A stretch of 64,000 bases of DNA from an uncultured Bacteroidales bacterium (GCA_902772585.1 CACYBB010000002.1:1-64000), one strand, 5' to 3'. Shown: positions 7,549 to 16,217, counted from the stretch's first letter. Notes: a model not told the origin generated them from the sequence alone. A program made the numbers and translations.

Positions 7549-8277
7549 ATGGAACAGAGATTTTGCCAGAGCTGCGGTATGCCGCTCACAGATGATGTGC
7601 TAGGTACGAATGCCGATGGCACGAAGAACGAAGATTATTGCATGTACTGCTACAAGGGTGGCCAGTTCCTGCAGGATTGTACGATGGAAGAGATGATTGA
7701 GCATTGCGCTCAGTTTGTGAATGCTGTTAATGAAGGGTTGCCACAGCCCATCACGAAGGAAGAATACATCGGACAGATGAAGATGTACTTCCCTCATCTG
7801 AAGCGTTGGCGCAAGGAACTAACGATTACAGATTCAGCTCCAGTGGAGAGCCCAGCGCTTACTGGTGTAAAGGAATTGATAGCCACGATGGCCGACACGC
7901 TGCCTGTCACTTATATCTCGTCTGTTGACGAAGAGGGTTTCCCATGTACTAAGACGATGCTGTCGCCACGAGTCCGCGAGGGCATCAAGACGTTCTATTT
8001 CACCACCAACACATTCTCAATACGTGTGGCTCAATACAAGGCTAACCCCAAGGCCTCAATCTATTTCTGTGATGCCAAGGGTTTCAAAAGCATGATGCTG
8101 CGTGGTACGATGGAAGTGCTGACAGATGCCGCCTCGAAGGAGATGATTTGGCGTGATGGCGACGAGCAGTATTACCCCGGAGGTGTCACCGACCCGAACT
8201 ACTGCGTTCTGAAGTTTACCGCCTCCGATGGCCGTTTCTATAGCGATTTTTATCCACGTAGTTTTGTGATTGAGTAA
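7549..8277 (+). CDS. Zinc-ribbon plus pyridoxamine 5'-phosphate oxidase-like (PPOX) protein
   Basis: 242 aa. Residues 1-40 hold a zinc ribbon with Cys6, Cys9, Cys31 and Cys34 (CQSCGMP...CMYC). A linker of the 'putative zinc ribbon' family follows (about 45-90), then a split-barrel FMN-binding PPOX-like domain (about 105-242; VTYISSVDEEGFPCTKTMLSP, FYFTTNTFSIRVAQYKANPKASIYF). Such proteins bind flavin or related cofactors, and some are general-stress or redox proteins; the reaction is unknown. Start chosen at 7549 because it follows promoter C by about 30 nt and begins the zinc ribbon exactly. The next gene starts directly at the stop codon, so the two share one message. Confidence 0.85.
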   Translation: MEQRFCQSCGMPLTDDVLGTNADGTKNEDYCMYCYKGGQFLQDCTMEEMIEHCAQFVNAVNEGLPQPITKEEYIGQMKMYFPHLKRWRKELTITDSAPVESPALTGVKELIATMADTLPVTYISSVDEEGFPCTKTMLSPRVREGIKTFYFTTNTFSIRVAQYKANPKASIYFCDAKGFKSMMLRGTMEVLTDAASKEMIWRDGDEQYYPGGVTDPNYCVLKFTASDGRFYSDFYPRSFVIE

Positions 8278-8772
8278 ATGATGAACAATAAAGCACTTGT
8301 CGTTATCGACATACAGAACGACATCACTAAACACTACCGCGATATCATTGACAATATCAATGCCGCCATCGAATGGGCCACAGCCGAGGGGATGCATGTG
8401 GTCTATATCAAGCATAATAACATCACAGCAGGCACGCGGACATTCAAGCCTGGCAGTAAGGGCGAAGAACTGGTACCTGAGATGAAGGTTGTGTCAGACA
8501 ACATCTTCGTGAAGACGAAGAGTAATGCCCTTACAAGCGAGGCGTTTTATACTTTCATTGCAGCGAATGGCATTAATGAGTTCTACGTGGCTGGCGCTGA
8601 TGCTACGGCCTGCGTGAAATCAACGTGCTTCAACATGGCCAAGGCGGGTTTCACGGTGCATGTCCTCTCCGATTGCGTCACCAGTTACGACCTGAAGAAA
8701 CTCCCAGAGATGTTCGCTTATTACGAAAGTAAAGGCTGTGTTTTAGCGAGAGTAGAGCGATGCTTGCATTAG
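8278..8772 (+). CDS. Isochorismatase-like cysteine hydrolase
   Basis: 164 aa. The catalytic triad of the family is visible: Asp11 (ALVVIDIQND), a lysine at 79 or 81 (FVKTKSNA) and Cys112 (GADATACVKST), with the usual cis-peptide region before the cysteine. Members hydrolyse amides or imides such as nicotinamide, or isochorismate; the specificity is not evident. The ATG follows the stop of the PPOX gene without a gap, so both belong to the unit driven by promoter C. Its last codons run into a short palindromic repeat (from about 8745). Confidence 0.85.
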   Translation: MMNNKALVVIDIQNDITKHYRDIIDNINAAIEWATAEGMHVVYIKHNNITAGTRTFKPGSKGEELVPEMKVVSDNIFVKTKSNALTSEAFYTFIAANGINEFYVAGADATACVKSTCFNMAKAGFTVHVLSDCVTSYDLKKLPEMFAYYESKGCVLARVERCLH

Positions 8773-8830
8773 CTCTGCCGAGCGTGAGCAGGCTCGAACG
8801 GAGTTCAAGGCTCTATAGCCTTCGTGCGAT
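8745..8830. repeat. Short palindrome cluster at the 3' end of the hydrolase gene
   Basis: The stretch contains several overlapping GAGC/GCTC inverted repeats (for example GAGCGTGAGCAGGCTC) and resembles the palindromic leader at 9628-9712 (shared GCGAGA, AGAGC and CTCGGC-type words). Between 8773 and 8998 no convincing gene is seen; a 63-codon frame crosses it but its first half is made of the repeat. Confidence 0.4.
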
Positions 8831-8998
8831 GGCTGGAGGCATTAGCTGCATCTTCGACTTCACTTGGCTGAAATACTTTTCTTCCCTCATTCCCGCCATT
8901 ATCGTATGGTGCTACTGGCCAGGAATCAAGAAAACTTTTAAACAGATATGATAATGAATTATTTTTTTGAGTACAAGAGATAACAAATAACAAGAAAT

Positions 8999-9523
8999 AT
9001 GAGTGATTTCATGATACTACGTCCATTCAACATCAATGATGCAAAGGCCATTCTGAGCTGGTGCAAGGACAAACATACTTTCCGGCTTTGGAGTGCAGAC
9101 AGGTACAAGGAATACCCTGCTAAGCCTGAGGAGATGATGGAGCAGTACGAGGGTGATAATATGTATCCGTTCACAGCTGTCGTGGGAGATGAAATCGTCG
9201 GGCATATCCTATTAAGATTCCCCTTAGAGGATAAAAGTGTCATTCGTTTTGGCTTTGTTATCGTGGACGATTCGAAGCGAGGCATGGGATATGGCAGGCG
9301 ACTTCTCCAACTTGCTATCGATCATGCATGTAATCAGATGGGTGTAAAGACCATTACACTGGGAGTTTTTGCGAATAATCCTTCTGCCCTTAAATGCTAT
9401 CAGTCAGTAGGTTTCAAGATAACAGGTGAAGATTCCTACATGATTGATGGCGAGAAATGGAAAGGATATGAGATGAAGTATGTCAACTATATACAAAAAG
9501 CTTTGAACGAGGCGTTCGAGTAA
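8999..9523 (+). CDS. GNAT-family N-acetyltransferase
   Basis: 174 aa. Motif A is clear (FGFVIVDDSKRGMGYGRRLL, about residues 83-102, with the RGMGYG loop), followed by motif B (NNPSALKCYQSVGFKITGE). The N-terminus (MILRPFNINDAKAILSWC) is typical of RimJ/RimL-like or YjbC-like members that act on proteins or small molecules. It stands alone, about 230 bp after the hydrolase and 200 bp before the CatA-like gene. No operator of the LytTR type precedes it. Confidence 0.84.
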   Translation: MSDFMILRPFNINDAKAILSWCKDKHTFRLWSADRYKEYPAKPEEMMEQYEGDNMYPFTAVVGDEIVGHILLRFPLEDKSVIRFGFVIVDDSKRGMGYGRRLLQLAIDHACNQMGVKTITLGVFANNPSALKCYQSVGFKITGEDSYMIDGEKWKGYEMKYVNYIQKALNEAFE

Positions 9524-9561
9524 GGACAAAGACAACTATTAGAACCATAATTTTCTTTATC

Positions 9562-9627
9562 ATTCGTCACTAATCGACGCAGAATATCCCAAATGTTTGG
9601 CTGTCTCGACAAATATGCGTAACTTTG
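9562..9627 (+). promoter_or_regulatory. LytTR-type operator and promoter D (CatA-like gene)
   Basis: CGTCACT (9565) and TATCCCA (9585), 20-bp period; 4 nt, TTTG (9596-9599), 20 nt, TAACTTTG (9620-9627). Same geometry as A, B and C. Confidence 0.7.
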
Positions 9628-9712
9628 CAAACAAGTTTGCGAGAACGGGCGGCGCCTCGGCAATTAGAGCAAGCTCTATTGCACTCGGCTTGCACCGTCC
9701 TTGCAGTCAAAA
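9628..9712 (+). repeat. Palindrome-rich 5' leader of the CatA-like gene
   Basis: Between the -7 box and the start codon lie GCAAACAAGTTTGC (9627-9640) and an imperfect hairpin GCAATTAGAGC / GCTCTATTGC, both with an AA centre. The transcript would have a structured leader of about 85 nt, whereas other genes here have very short leaders. It may be a mobile palindromic repeat or a regulatory leader. Confidence 0.45.
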
Positions 9713-9722
9713 ATTAAAGACG

Positions 9723-10340
9723 ATGAAACAGGAAATCAATCCAAAAGATACCAGTAGAGCTATTGCCTTTGAGTTGTGGACGAAGTCGCCCATGCCGATG
9801 GTAACACTCACGAAGACGTTTGACGTGACGCGACTGCGGAAAGTGAGCAGGAAGCGGGGCTTGAAGTTCAACATGCTGCTGTGCTGGTGTATCGGCAAGG
9901 CTGCATCAGGGATAGAGGAGTTTTACATGTTGCCCAAAGACGGGAAGCTGTACAAATATGACCGCATGGCCATCAACGTGATAGCGGAAAACGCAAAAGG
10001 AGGACTGAGCTTCTGCGACGTGGCCGTCACTGACGACCTGGAGGCGTTTAACGCCAACTACACGCAGCTGACGGAGACCATCAGCCAGACCTGCCAGGAT
10101 ATCCTCGACGATGAAGCCATCATCGTCGGCACGTCGGCAGTGACAGGCACGGAACTTGACTGCATCACTAACCAGTATAACGGCATCTTCAACAATCCCT
10201 TTTTGGCCTGGGGCCGCTACCGTAAGGGTTGGCTGAGGACTACCCTACCCATCTCCCTCCAGTTCCATCACGCCCAGATGGACGGCAAGCACGCCGCCCG
10301 ATTCCTAGAAGAACTGCAAAGAATCATGAATACGATTTGA
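9723..10340 (+). CDS. CatA-like O-acetyltransferase (chloramphenicol acetyltransferase fold)
   Basis: 205 aa, close to the ~215 aa of type A chloramphenicol acetyltransferases. The catalytic histidine motif is present near the C-terminus (SLQFHHAQMDGKHAARFLEE; HHxxxDG at about residue 182). The N-terminal part (FELWTKSPMPMVTLTKTFDVT) and the central strand (MAINVIAENAKGGLSFCDV) fit the CAT fold. Many such proteins in Bacteroidetes are not resistance enzymes, so the acceptor is open. Start chosen at 9723, after the palindromic leader; the frame extends upstream through the leader but that part is repeat sequence. It carries operator D, linking it to the LytTR set. Confidence 0.82.
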   Translation: MKQEINPKDTSRAIAFELWTKSPMPMVTLTKTFDVTRLRKVSRKRGLKFNMLLCWCIGKAASGIEEFYMLPKDGKLYKYDRMAINVIAENAKGGLSFCDVAVTDDLEAFNANYTQLTETISQTCQDILDDEAIIVGTSAVTGTELDCITNQYNGIFNNPFLAWGRYRKGWLRTTLPISLQFHHAQMDGKHAARFLEELQRIMNTI

Positions 10341-10372
10341 AAAGACGCTATGAATAGCAGACTGGTGTCAAC

Positions 10373-10601
10373 TTACGCGACGCTATAGGCGATAATGATG
10401 ATTCCGACAAGCAGCGATAAAAGACATAAGATGACAAAGGGAATGAAGGCTGCAATGAGTCGCCAGATGGTGCCCCAGTAACCGTAGCCCGACAACTGCT
10501 TGATGGGAATAATGGCTAGCAGCAGGCTCAGCAAATCGTAGTAGATTTCCGCCTTCACGCTGAAGCAGAGCAATGCGGGAATGATGCCAAAGATTATTCA
10601 T
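10373..10601 (-). pseudogene. Small membrane-protein gene with a frameshift near its start
   Basis: A minus-strand frame encodes two strong hydrophobic segments and a conserved-looking centre (IIPIKQLSGYGYWGTIWR...), ending at 10373. It is open back to 10598 but has no ATG before internal residues. An ATG at 10599-10601, 45 nt after a good -7 box (TATCTTTG, 10645-10652), begins in another frame: ATG AAT AAT CTT. Removing one A would join M-N-I to F-G-I-I-P and give a ~75-aa two-TM protein. Either a real frameshift mutation or a sequence error. The family is not recognised. Confidence 0.45.
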
Positions 10602-10644
10602 TGAGAAGGATGGTCACTGTTGCCGTTTTTATTACTCTCGTGTG

Positions 10645-10652
10645 CAAAGATA
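10645..10652 (-). promoter_or_regulatory. -7 box before the frameshifted small membrane gene
   Basis: TATCTTTG on the minus strand. Its survival suggests the small gene was recently intact or is intact apart from a sequence error. Confidence 0.45.
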
Positions 10653-10748
10653 GGGATTAAATTCGGGAAAAACACGGATAAAACATTTAAATATTGTTAC
10701 TTTTTTCTTTTTTGCCAGTTTAGATGCACGATTTAAATTTTAATATTG

Positions 10749-10756
10749 TAACTTTG
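10749..10756 (+). promoter_or_regulatory. -7 box before the GT2-GH3 gene
   Basis: TAACTTTG, about 68 nt before the ATG at 10824, in an AT-rich gap; no TTTG at the -33 distance. Confidence 0.5.
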
Positions 10757-10823
10757 CAATACTTATACTGCTTTCCTAAAGCATGTTCTGAACAAAATAT
10801 TGACAATAAAAAACCTCATCAAG

Positions 10824-12902
10824 ATGAACTATAAAGTATCAGTCGTCACACCATTCCACAACGTGGATATGGATATGTTTGCAGATTGCAAGAAATCCGT
10901 TATGAATCAGACCATCGGATTTGAGAATATTGAGTGGATCATTGTTGTACACAATTGCAAGCCTGGTTATCTGGAATCGCTGACGGAGATGTTTGCCGGA
11001 TGCGACAACGTCGTTATCAAGGAACTGAACAATGAAGCCAGGACTCCCTCATCACCACGCAACTATGGTACCACGTTTGCAACGGCTCCCTATATTTCAT
11101 ACCTTGATGGTGATGACAGCTACACGGACAACAGCCTAGAGGTAACTGTTCGCGAGGCTGCTGAAACACAGTCGGACATTGTCTGGTTTCGAAGAGAAGT
11201 GGCGAAGGAGGACCCCAACATGATTATGCCTATGGCCACAACGCTATGGAACAACACCCAGAAGCGCATCATTGTCGAGAAGGACAATTGGGACGACGAG
11301 AAGATGTTTAGCGGTCTTTTCGGTTTTGCCACGTCATATCTCTACAGACTGGACTTCCTCCGTACGAACCAACTCACCTTCAGCGAGGAGATGCACTTTG
11401 GCGAGGACTTTCTCTTCGTCGTTGAGACCTGTTCAAAAGCCCAGCGCATCTGTTATCTCCCTCAGCATATCGGTTACCATTATTTCGTCAATGGCAACTC
11501 AATGGTACAGAACGGCAGCAAGACAGCCGAGATGATTATCAAGTATGCAGAAGGTTTCCGTGACCTCTTCACGACGATGCGCAACTATGGTATTGATGCA
11601 CAGGAGAATGCACAGATCCAGTGTGGCATCATCATTGCGCGCTTCATCCTTGAATCGCCGCAACTGACCATCGAGGAGCGCAGCAAAATCAAGGAGATTC
11701 TGGGACGCGACGTCAGCAGCATGTATCTCTTGCCTGCCAACAAAAACTTTGATGCACCATCGCGTGAGATGATGCTTCGCATGTCGCAAGACGTTATTCT
11801 GAATCCTGAGAATCCTGGTGAAATGGTTCTCCGCATGATGCTTAACGGCATCAGCGAGATGTACAGGATTCTGCAAGACAATGCTGACACCGACTTCGGC
11901 AGAAGATACAACTTCAAGGGCATCAATTCCATCTTGGCATTCCAATACCGAATACCGCTTACCGATGCCAAATACTATAAGTCGCTTGTCCAACTGCAGA
12001 CAAGAGTGGGCGAAAAGTGGATTTTTGCCGCTGAGCCCATCCATCGCTATTTCCAGACTGCGACAGGCGACCTCGTTCCCAGCACACCCTCGCACTCCAG
12101 GAAATTTGCTGAGTGTTTCTCCTCATTGCTGAAGGGTAAGAAGAATATGCTGATAGCAAGGAGCATGCCGATTATCAGCAAGACCAATGATAATGCGGAA
12201 ATTGACACGCTATCAAGTGCCATCGCAAAAGACTACTTCTCGCAGTTCTTCTACATCGGAGGCATGCAGCAGGCAGAACTCTCCTCCCCCATCAGTACCT
12301 ATTTCAAACAGAACAATGAGCCGGACAACTATCGCGACCTCATCTCGGATGCCTTGATGAATACCGAGATTGAGCAGATAGTCAGCATGAATACAGAGGA
12401 ACTGCTGAAGGCATTCACGCTACTGGAGAATAATTGGCAGTCGATTGTGGAGCAGCTGCCAGCGGGTGAACGTAAGGACGAGGTAAAACGCATCTTGTCA
12501 GAAGGCTTTGACACTCCTATTGTCAAGCGCCTATGGCCCAAGGTGGAGCGCATCATTGCTTTTGGTGCCGGCGAACTGTACGAATCGTTTAATGCCCTCA
12601 AGCGCTACACCGAGGGCATTCCACACAATCATGGCTACTATTTCACCGAAGAGACCATCTTCGGAAAGGCTGTCTCGGATGACTCCAATATGTTTGAATG
12701 CATCCAGAACTATAACGTCTATGAACTGTTGCCTGTCGCAGCAAAGAAAGAAAACGAATCATTGCTATGGAGCGATGTAACCATCGGTAATTCGTATTTT
12801 ATCGTGGTTACCAATCATGCAGGACTATACAGATACAAGACTACCCATATCGTCATCCCATGCGAGATTACTCCCGCATCCATTAAGTTCACAATCTACT
12901 AA
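10824..12902 (+). CDS. Fusion of a GT2 glycosyltransferase with a degenerate GH3-type acyl-adenylate domain
   Basis: 692 aa. The N-terminal part (about 1-280) is a GT2 domain: YKVSVVTPFHN, the metal-binding SYLDGDDS near residue 93, and a later FGEDFLFVVETC. From about residue 350 the sequence follows the GH3 (auxin-responsive promoter) family of acyl-acid amido synthetases: FQYRIPLTDAKYY, RLWPKVERIIAFGAGELYES, a FTEETIFGKAV strand, MFECIQNYNVYELLPV and YFIVVTNHAGLYRY. The ATP-binding SSGTT loop is replaced by a TATGDLVPST-like stretch, and the protein ends just after GLYRY, so the usual GDVV motif and C-terminal lid are missing. It may bind rather than activate a carboxylate. The TTG 24 nt upstream is a less likely start. 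It is followed by a convergent GH43 gene. Confidence 0.75.
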   Translation: MNYKVSVVTPFHNVDMDMFADCKKSVMNQTIGFENIEWIIVVHNCKPGYLESLTEMFAGCDNVVIKELNNEARTPSSPRNYGTTFATAPYISYLDGDDSYTDNSLEVTVREAAETQSDIVWFRREVAKEDPNMIMPMATTLWNNTQKRIIVEKDNWDDEKMFSGLFGFATSYLYRLDFLRTNQLTFSEEMHFGEDFLFVVETCSKAQRICYLPQHIGYHYFVNGNSMVQNGSKTAEMIIKYAEGFRDLFTTMRNYGIDAQENAQIQCGIIIARFILESPQLTIEERSKIKEILGRDVSSMYLLPANKNFDAPSREMMLRMSQDVILNPENPGEMVLRMMLNGISEMYRILQDNADTDFGRRYNFKGINSILAFQYRIPLTDAKYYKSLVQLQTRVGEKWIFAAEPIHRYFQTATGDLVPSTPSHSRKFAECFSSLLKGKKNMLIARSMPIISKTNDNAEIDTLSSAIAKDYFSQFFYIGGMQQAELSSPISTYFKQNNEPDNYRDLISDALMNTEIEQIVSMNTEELLKAFTLLENNWQSIVEQLPAGERKDEVKRILSEGFDTPIVKRLWPKVERIIAFGAGELYESFNALKRYTEGIPHNHGYYFTEETIFGKAVSDDSNMFECIQNYNVYELLPVAAKKENESLLWSDVTIGNSYFIVVTNHAGLYRYKTTHIVIPCEITPASIKFTIY

Positions 12903-12907
12903 AGTCC

Positions 12908-14569
12908 TTATTGGGCAAAAGTGAACTTTAGGTTTTCGAGGGTGCAGAGCGACTTATCCTTGAAATCCGACTTGAAGACCAGGAAGATGGCGTGCTTGCC
13001 GGCGAGGTCATGATTCTTGGCCTCGTCGGAGATGCCTGCCGACACGTCCCACTCGCCCTTGTTCATGTTGGGCATGAGTTTCGCCTCGCCTATCTTCTTA
13101 CCACCCTGCGACGCCCAAGGACGATCCATCCACACCTCGATAGTGCCCTCTAAGCCCTCGGGGATGAGGTGCATGGTGAGCATCAGACAATTCGGATTCT
13201 GCAGGCGCTCAGCATCGAAGTTGAAATACTTGTAGCCCACGATAGAGCCATCGGTATTGTTCACCACGGGATTGGTGTTGTTCTTCAGGTCGTAAGGTGC
13301 ATCGAACTTATCGTCTGTACCATAGCCGGCAGCGACATAAGAGCCATAGAACGTGTTGTTAGGCCACTCGTGGGTAGCAGGCTTCGGACCTGTGTACCAA
13401 CAGCAGATACCTGCTGAATGACACTCGAAGGGGTCGAGACCATTGAGGGCAAAGCCGTTCGAGTTGTATTCGCCCTCGCTGATTTCCACCTTGCCACCTT
13501 TACCCTCTTCCACCTTGACCTCGATGGGAGCCACCATTGCCTGACGAGCATACTCGTTGGTACCCGTCTGACGATGATAGAACACATACCACTGACCATT
13601 GATTTCGCAAATGCTGCCATGCGTATTGCCATCAGGGGTAGCAGAAGCAATCACGTTGCCTTGCTCGTCCTTCTCGCGACCACGTCCATCAATGATGGTA
13701 CCGCCATAGGTCCAAGGCCCCAGAGGATTGTCGCTGTAACAGTAGGCCAACGTATAGTTCGACGAAGGCAGTCCGAACTCGCCTTCCTCGGTAAAGCGGC
13801 TATAGATAAAAACATACTTATCTTTAATCTTACGGATGCTGGAAGCCTCGAAGAACTTGAAGCGTCCCTGCTGGTTGCGACCACTAATCATGTCCTCGAT
13901 AACCTTTGTGCCAGGCTTGACAGTAGCCATCGTCTGCGGGTCGAACTCGGCAGCATAAGAGCGCTCGAAGCCCCAGTAGCCATACACGCGACCATCATCA
14001 TCGACGAAGACGGCAGGGTCGAACTGCAGAACGCCGTCCACCAGATTGGGATTCTCCTTGCTCCAGTTGCACACCTCGAAGGGACCATCAGGGCGGTCAC
14101 TCTTAGCAATCAGACCATTGCGCGAGCCCGTCTGGTCGTTGGGGAAGAGCCAATAGGTCTTCTTGCCGTCCTTATCGGTGGTCATCGTCACATCAGGAGC
14201 ATAGAGCACATCGGCAGTACCTACCGAGTCAAACTTCTCGCCATCACGATTCTTATCGACCACCAGAATGACACCATCGTAGCGCCAACGGTTCAGGCTG
14301 TCCACCGAAGCAGACCATACCACCTGGTCGCGTCCGCAATACTCAGTAATCAGATTGTCGTGCGAGCCATAGACATAGACACGATACTTGCCCGGCTGGT
14401 CAGGGTCCTCAAACACGTAGGGCTCGCCATCGGGAATGTGCTCCCAAAGGGGCATATAGGGGTTGCCAACGGTAGTCAGTTCAGTCTCTTTCATCTCGGT
14501 AGTTTTGGTAGCACAGCCCATCACCATTGCCAAGCAACAGGCGGCTGCCATGAGGTTTCTGATAGTCAT
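12908..14569 (-). CDS. GH43-family glycoside hydrolase, lipoprotein
   Basis: 553 aa. A lipoprotein signal (LAMVMGC, Cys19) indicates membrane anchoring. The five-bladed propeller of family 43 spans about residues 35-370 with the catalytic set recognisable: an Asp in the first blade (IPDGEPYVFED), the Asp in LQFDPAVFVDDDG and the general-acid Glu in FKFFEASSIRK. The C-terminal ~150 residues form a beta-sandwich resembling a CBM6-type module (EVWMDRPWASQGGKKIGE). The family acts mainly on arabinose- or xylose-containing glycans; the exact linkage is not readable. The gene is transcribed alone from a possible -7 box TATTTTTG at 14609-14616 and converges on the GT2-GH3 gene, 5 nt apart. Confidence 0.85.
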   Translation of the reverse strand: MTIRNLMAAACCLAMVMGCATKTTEMKETELTTVGNPYMPLWEHIPDGEPYVFEDPDQPGKYRVYVYGSHDNLITEYCGRDQVVWSASVDSLNRWRYDGVILVVDKNRDGEKFDSVGTADVLYAPDVTMTTDKDGKKTYWLFPNDQTGSRNGLIAKSDRPDGPFEVCNWSKENPNLVDGVLQFDPAVFVDDDGRVYGYWGFERSYAAEFDPQTMATVKPGTKVIEDMISGRNQQGRFKFFEASSIRKIKDKYVFIYSRFTEEGEFGLPSSNYTLAYCYSDNPLGPWTYGGTIIDGRGREKDEQGNVIASATPDGNTHGSICEINGQWYVFYHRQTGTNEYARQAMVAPIEVKVEEGKGGKVEISEGEYNSNGFALNGLDPFECHSAGICCWYTGPKPATHEWPNNTFYGSYVAAGYGTDDKFDAPYDLKNNTNPVVNNTDGSIVGYKYFNFDAERLQNPNCLMLTMHLIPEGLEGTIEVWMDRPWASQGGKKIGEAKLMPNMNKGEWDVSAGISDEAKNHDLAGKHAIFLVFKSDFKDKSLCTLENLKFTFAQ

Positions 14570-14692
14570 AAATCGCTTTAATTGTTAGTCAATACAAGTT
14601 TCAGAGCGCAAAAATAATAATAATTTCTGAATAATCCAATATTGCAACGATAAAAAAACGCTTATTCATGGTGGTAATTCAAAAAATGTTTG

Positions 14693-14700
14693 TAACTTTG
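14693..14700 (+). promoter_or_regulatory. -7 box of pgi
   Basis: TAACTTTG, about 58 nt before the pgi ATG; no good -33 element found. Confidence 0.55.
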
Positions 14701-14758
14701 CAGACACTGACAAAATATATAATATATAGCCAAAATATCAAACTCTAAAAGTATTATT

Positions 14759-16114
14759 ATGAACAACATCAAACTTGACATCACGAAAGCCGCCTGTTTT
14801 CTGGAGGCTGGCGCAGTGAAGGCTTTTGAGCCGAAGGTAAAGGCCGCACAAGAGGCTTTGGAAAATGGTACATGTCCTGGTAACGACTTCCTGGGTTGGC
14901 TGCACCTGCCCACCAGCATCACACCTGCATTCCTGGATGAGCTGCAGGCTTGCGCAAAGGTGCTCCGCGACAACTGCGAGGCAGTGGTAGTAGCCGGTAT
15001 CGGTGGTTCGTATCTGGGTGCCCGTGCCGTCATTGAGGCATTGAGCAATTCGTTCGGCTGGCTGATTCAGGACAAGAAGAATCCCACCATTCTCTTTGCT
15101 GGTAACAACATCGGTGAGGACTATCTGTTCGAACTGACTGAATACCTGAAGGACAAGAAGTTTGGCGTTATCAATATCTCCAAGTCAGGTACAACCACAG
15201 AGACTGCCCTGACGTTCCGTCTGCTGAAGAAGCAGTGCGAGGCTCAGCGTGGCAAGGAAGAGGCCAAGAAGGTCATCGTAGCCGTAACGGATGCCAAGCG
15301 TGGTGCTGCCCGTACCTGTGCTGACAAGGAGGGTTACAAGAGCTTCATCATCCCCGACAATGTGGGTGGTCGCTTCTCTGTACTCACTCCAGTAGGCTTG
15401 CTGCCCATTGCTTGCGCAGGCTTCGACATCAAGCAGTTGGTAGGTGGTGCTCAGGACATGGAGAAGGCTTGTGCCCCCAGCGTTCCCTTCGAGGAGAACC
15501 CTGCAGCCCAGTATGCTGCCGTACGCAATGGTCTGTACCAGAACGGCAAGAAGATTGAAATCATGGTGAACTACCAGCCCAAGCTGCACTTCTTCTCAGA
15601 GTGGTGGAAGCAGCTGTACGGCGAGAGCGAGGGTAAGGACAAGAAGGGTATCTTCCCTGCCAGCGTAGATTTCACTACCGACCTGCACTCTATGGGTCAG
15701 TGGATTCAGGACGGCGAGCGCACCATCTTCGAAACCGTACTCTCTATTGAGGAGCCCGAGAAGAAGCTGTTGTTCCCCAACGACGAAGAGAATCTGGACG
15801 GACTGAACTTCCTGGCAGGCAAGCGTGTGGACGAGGTGAACAAGATGGCAGAACTGGGAACCCGTCTGGCTCACGTAGATGGTGGTGTGCCCAACATCCG
15901 CATCAGCATTCCCAAGTTGAACGAGTACTATATCGGACAGCTCATCTACTTCTTCGAGATTGCCTGTGGCATCAGTGGCAACGTGCTGGGTGTGAACCCA
16001 TTCAACCAGCCTGGTGTAGAGGCCTACAAGAAGAACATGTTCGCCCTGCTGGCTAAGCCCGGCTACGAGGCAGAGACCAAGGCGATCCGCGAGCGTCTGG
16101 CAAAAGAGCAATAA
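14759..16114 (+). CDS. pgi: Glucose-6-phosphate isomerase
   Basis: 451 aa, matching the short (about 445-450 aa) bacterial form of phosphoglucose isomerase. It interconverts glucose 6-phosphate and fructose 6-phosphate in the cytoplasm. Two SIS-type sugar isomerase domains are visible: [19 protein letters not shown] (about 79-97), [17 protein letters not shown] (about 138-154), the [16 protein letters not shown] stretch and the C-terminal [12 protein letters not shown] with the conserved lysine. It begins at 14759 after a -7 box. A HAD phosphatase follows after a ~100-bp spacer containing a large inverted repeat. Confidence 0.95.
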   Translation: MNNIKLDITKAACFLEAGAVKAFEPKVKAAQEALENGTCPGNDFLGWLHLPTSITPAFLDELQACAKVLRDNCEAVVVAGIGGSYLGARAVIEALSNSFGWLIQDKKNPTILFAGNNIGEDYLFELTEYLKDKKFGVINISKSGTTTETALTFRLLKKQCEAQRGKEEAKKVIVAVTDAKRGAARTCADKEGYKSFIIPDNVGGRFSVLTPVGLLPIACAGFDIKQLVGGAQDMEKACAPSVPFEENPAAQYAAVRNGLYQNGKKIEIMVNYQPKLHFFSEWWKQLYGESEGKDKKGIFPASVDFTTDLHSMGQWIQDGERTIFETVLSIEEPEKKLLFPNDEENLDGLNFLAGKRVDEVNKMAELGTRLAHVDGGVPNIRISIPKLNEYYIGQLIYFFEIACGISGNVLGVNPFNQPGVEAYKKNMFALLAKPGYEAETKAIRERLAKEQ

Positions 16115-16126
16115 ATAATTTAGCAG

Positions 16127-16201
16127 CGGACGAACACGGACTTACACAGACTTCTTGTCTTGATACTGATATAAATAGTCCGTGTCAGTCCGTGAAGTCC
16201 G
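16127..16201. repeat. Inverted repeat built of 10-bp CGGAC/GTCCG units
   Basis: Left arm: CGGAC words at 16127 and 16137 and CAGAC at 16147. Right arm: AGTCCG at 16177 and 16187 and again at 16196. The arms can form an imperfect stem of about 25 bp. It fills most of the spacer between pgi and the HAD gene, and a close relative lies inside cbiB (58125-58196). Confidence 0.7.
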
Positions 16202-16217
16202 ATGCAAAAGAAATAAA

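Noticed and set aside
8760-8951. 63-codon frame after the isochorismatase-like gene
   Set aside because: Its first half is palindromic repeat sequence and it starts inside the previous gene; one hydrophobic stretch is not enough to call a gene.
9723-10340. CatA-like gene as a chloramphenicol resistance gene
   Set aside because: The fold and HHxxxDG motif fit, but many chromosomal family members have other acceptors, so resistance cannot be claimed.
13418-14581. 387-codon open frame on the plus strand opposite GH43
   Set aside because: It is the antisense shadow of the GH43 gene; the translation has no domain pattern and GH43 motifs are clear on the other strand.
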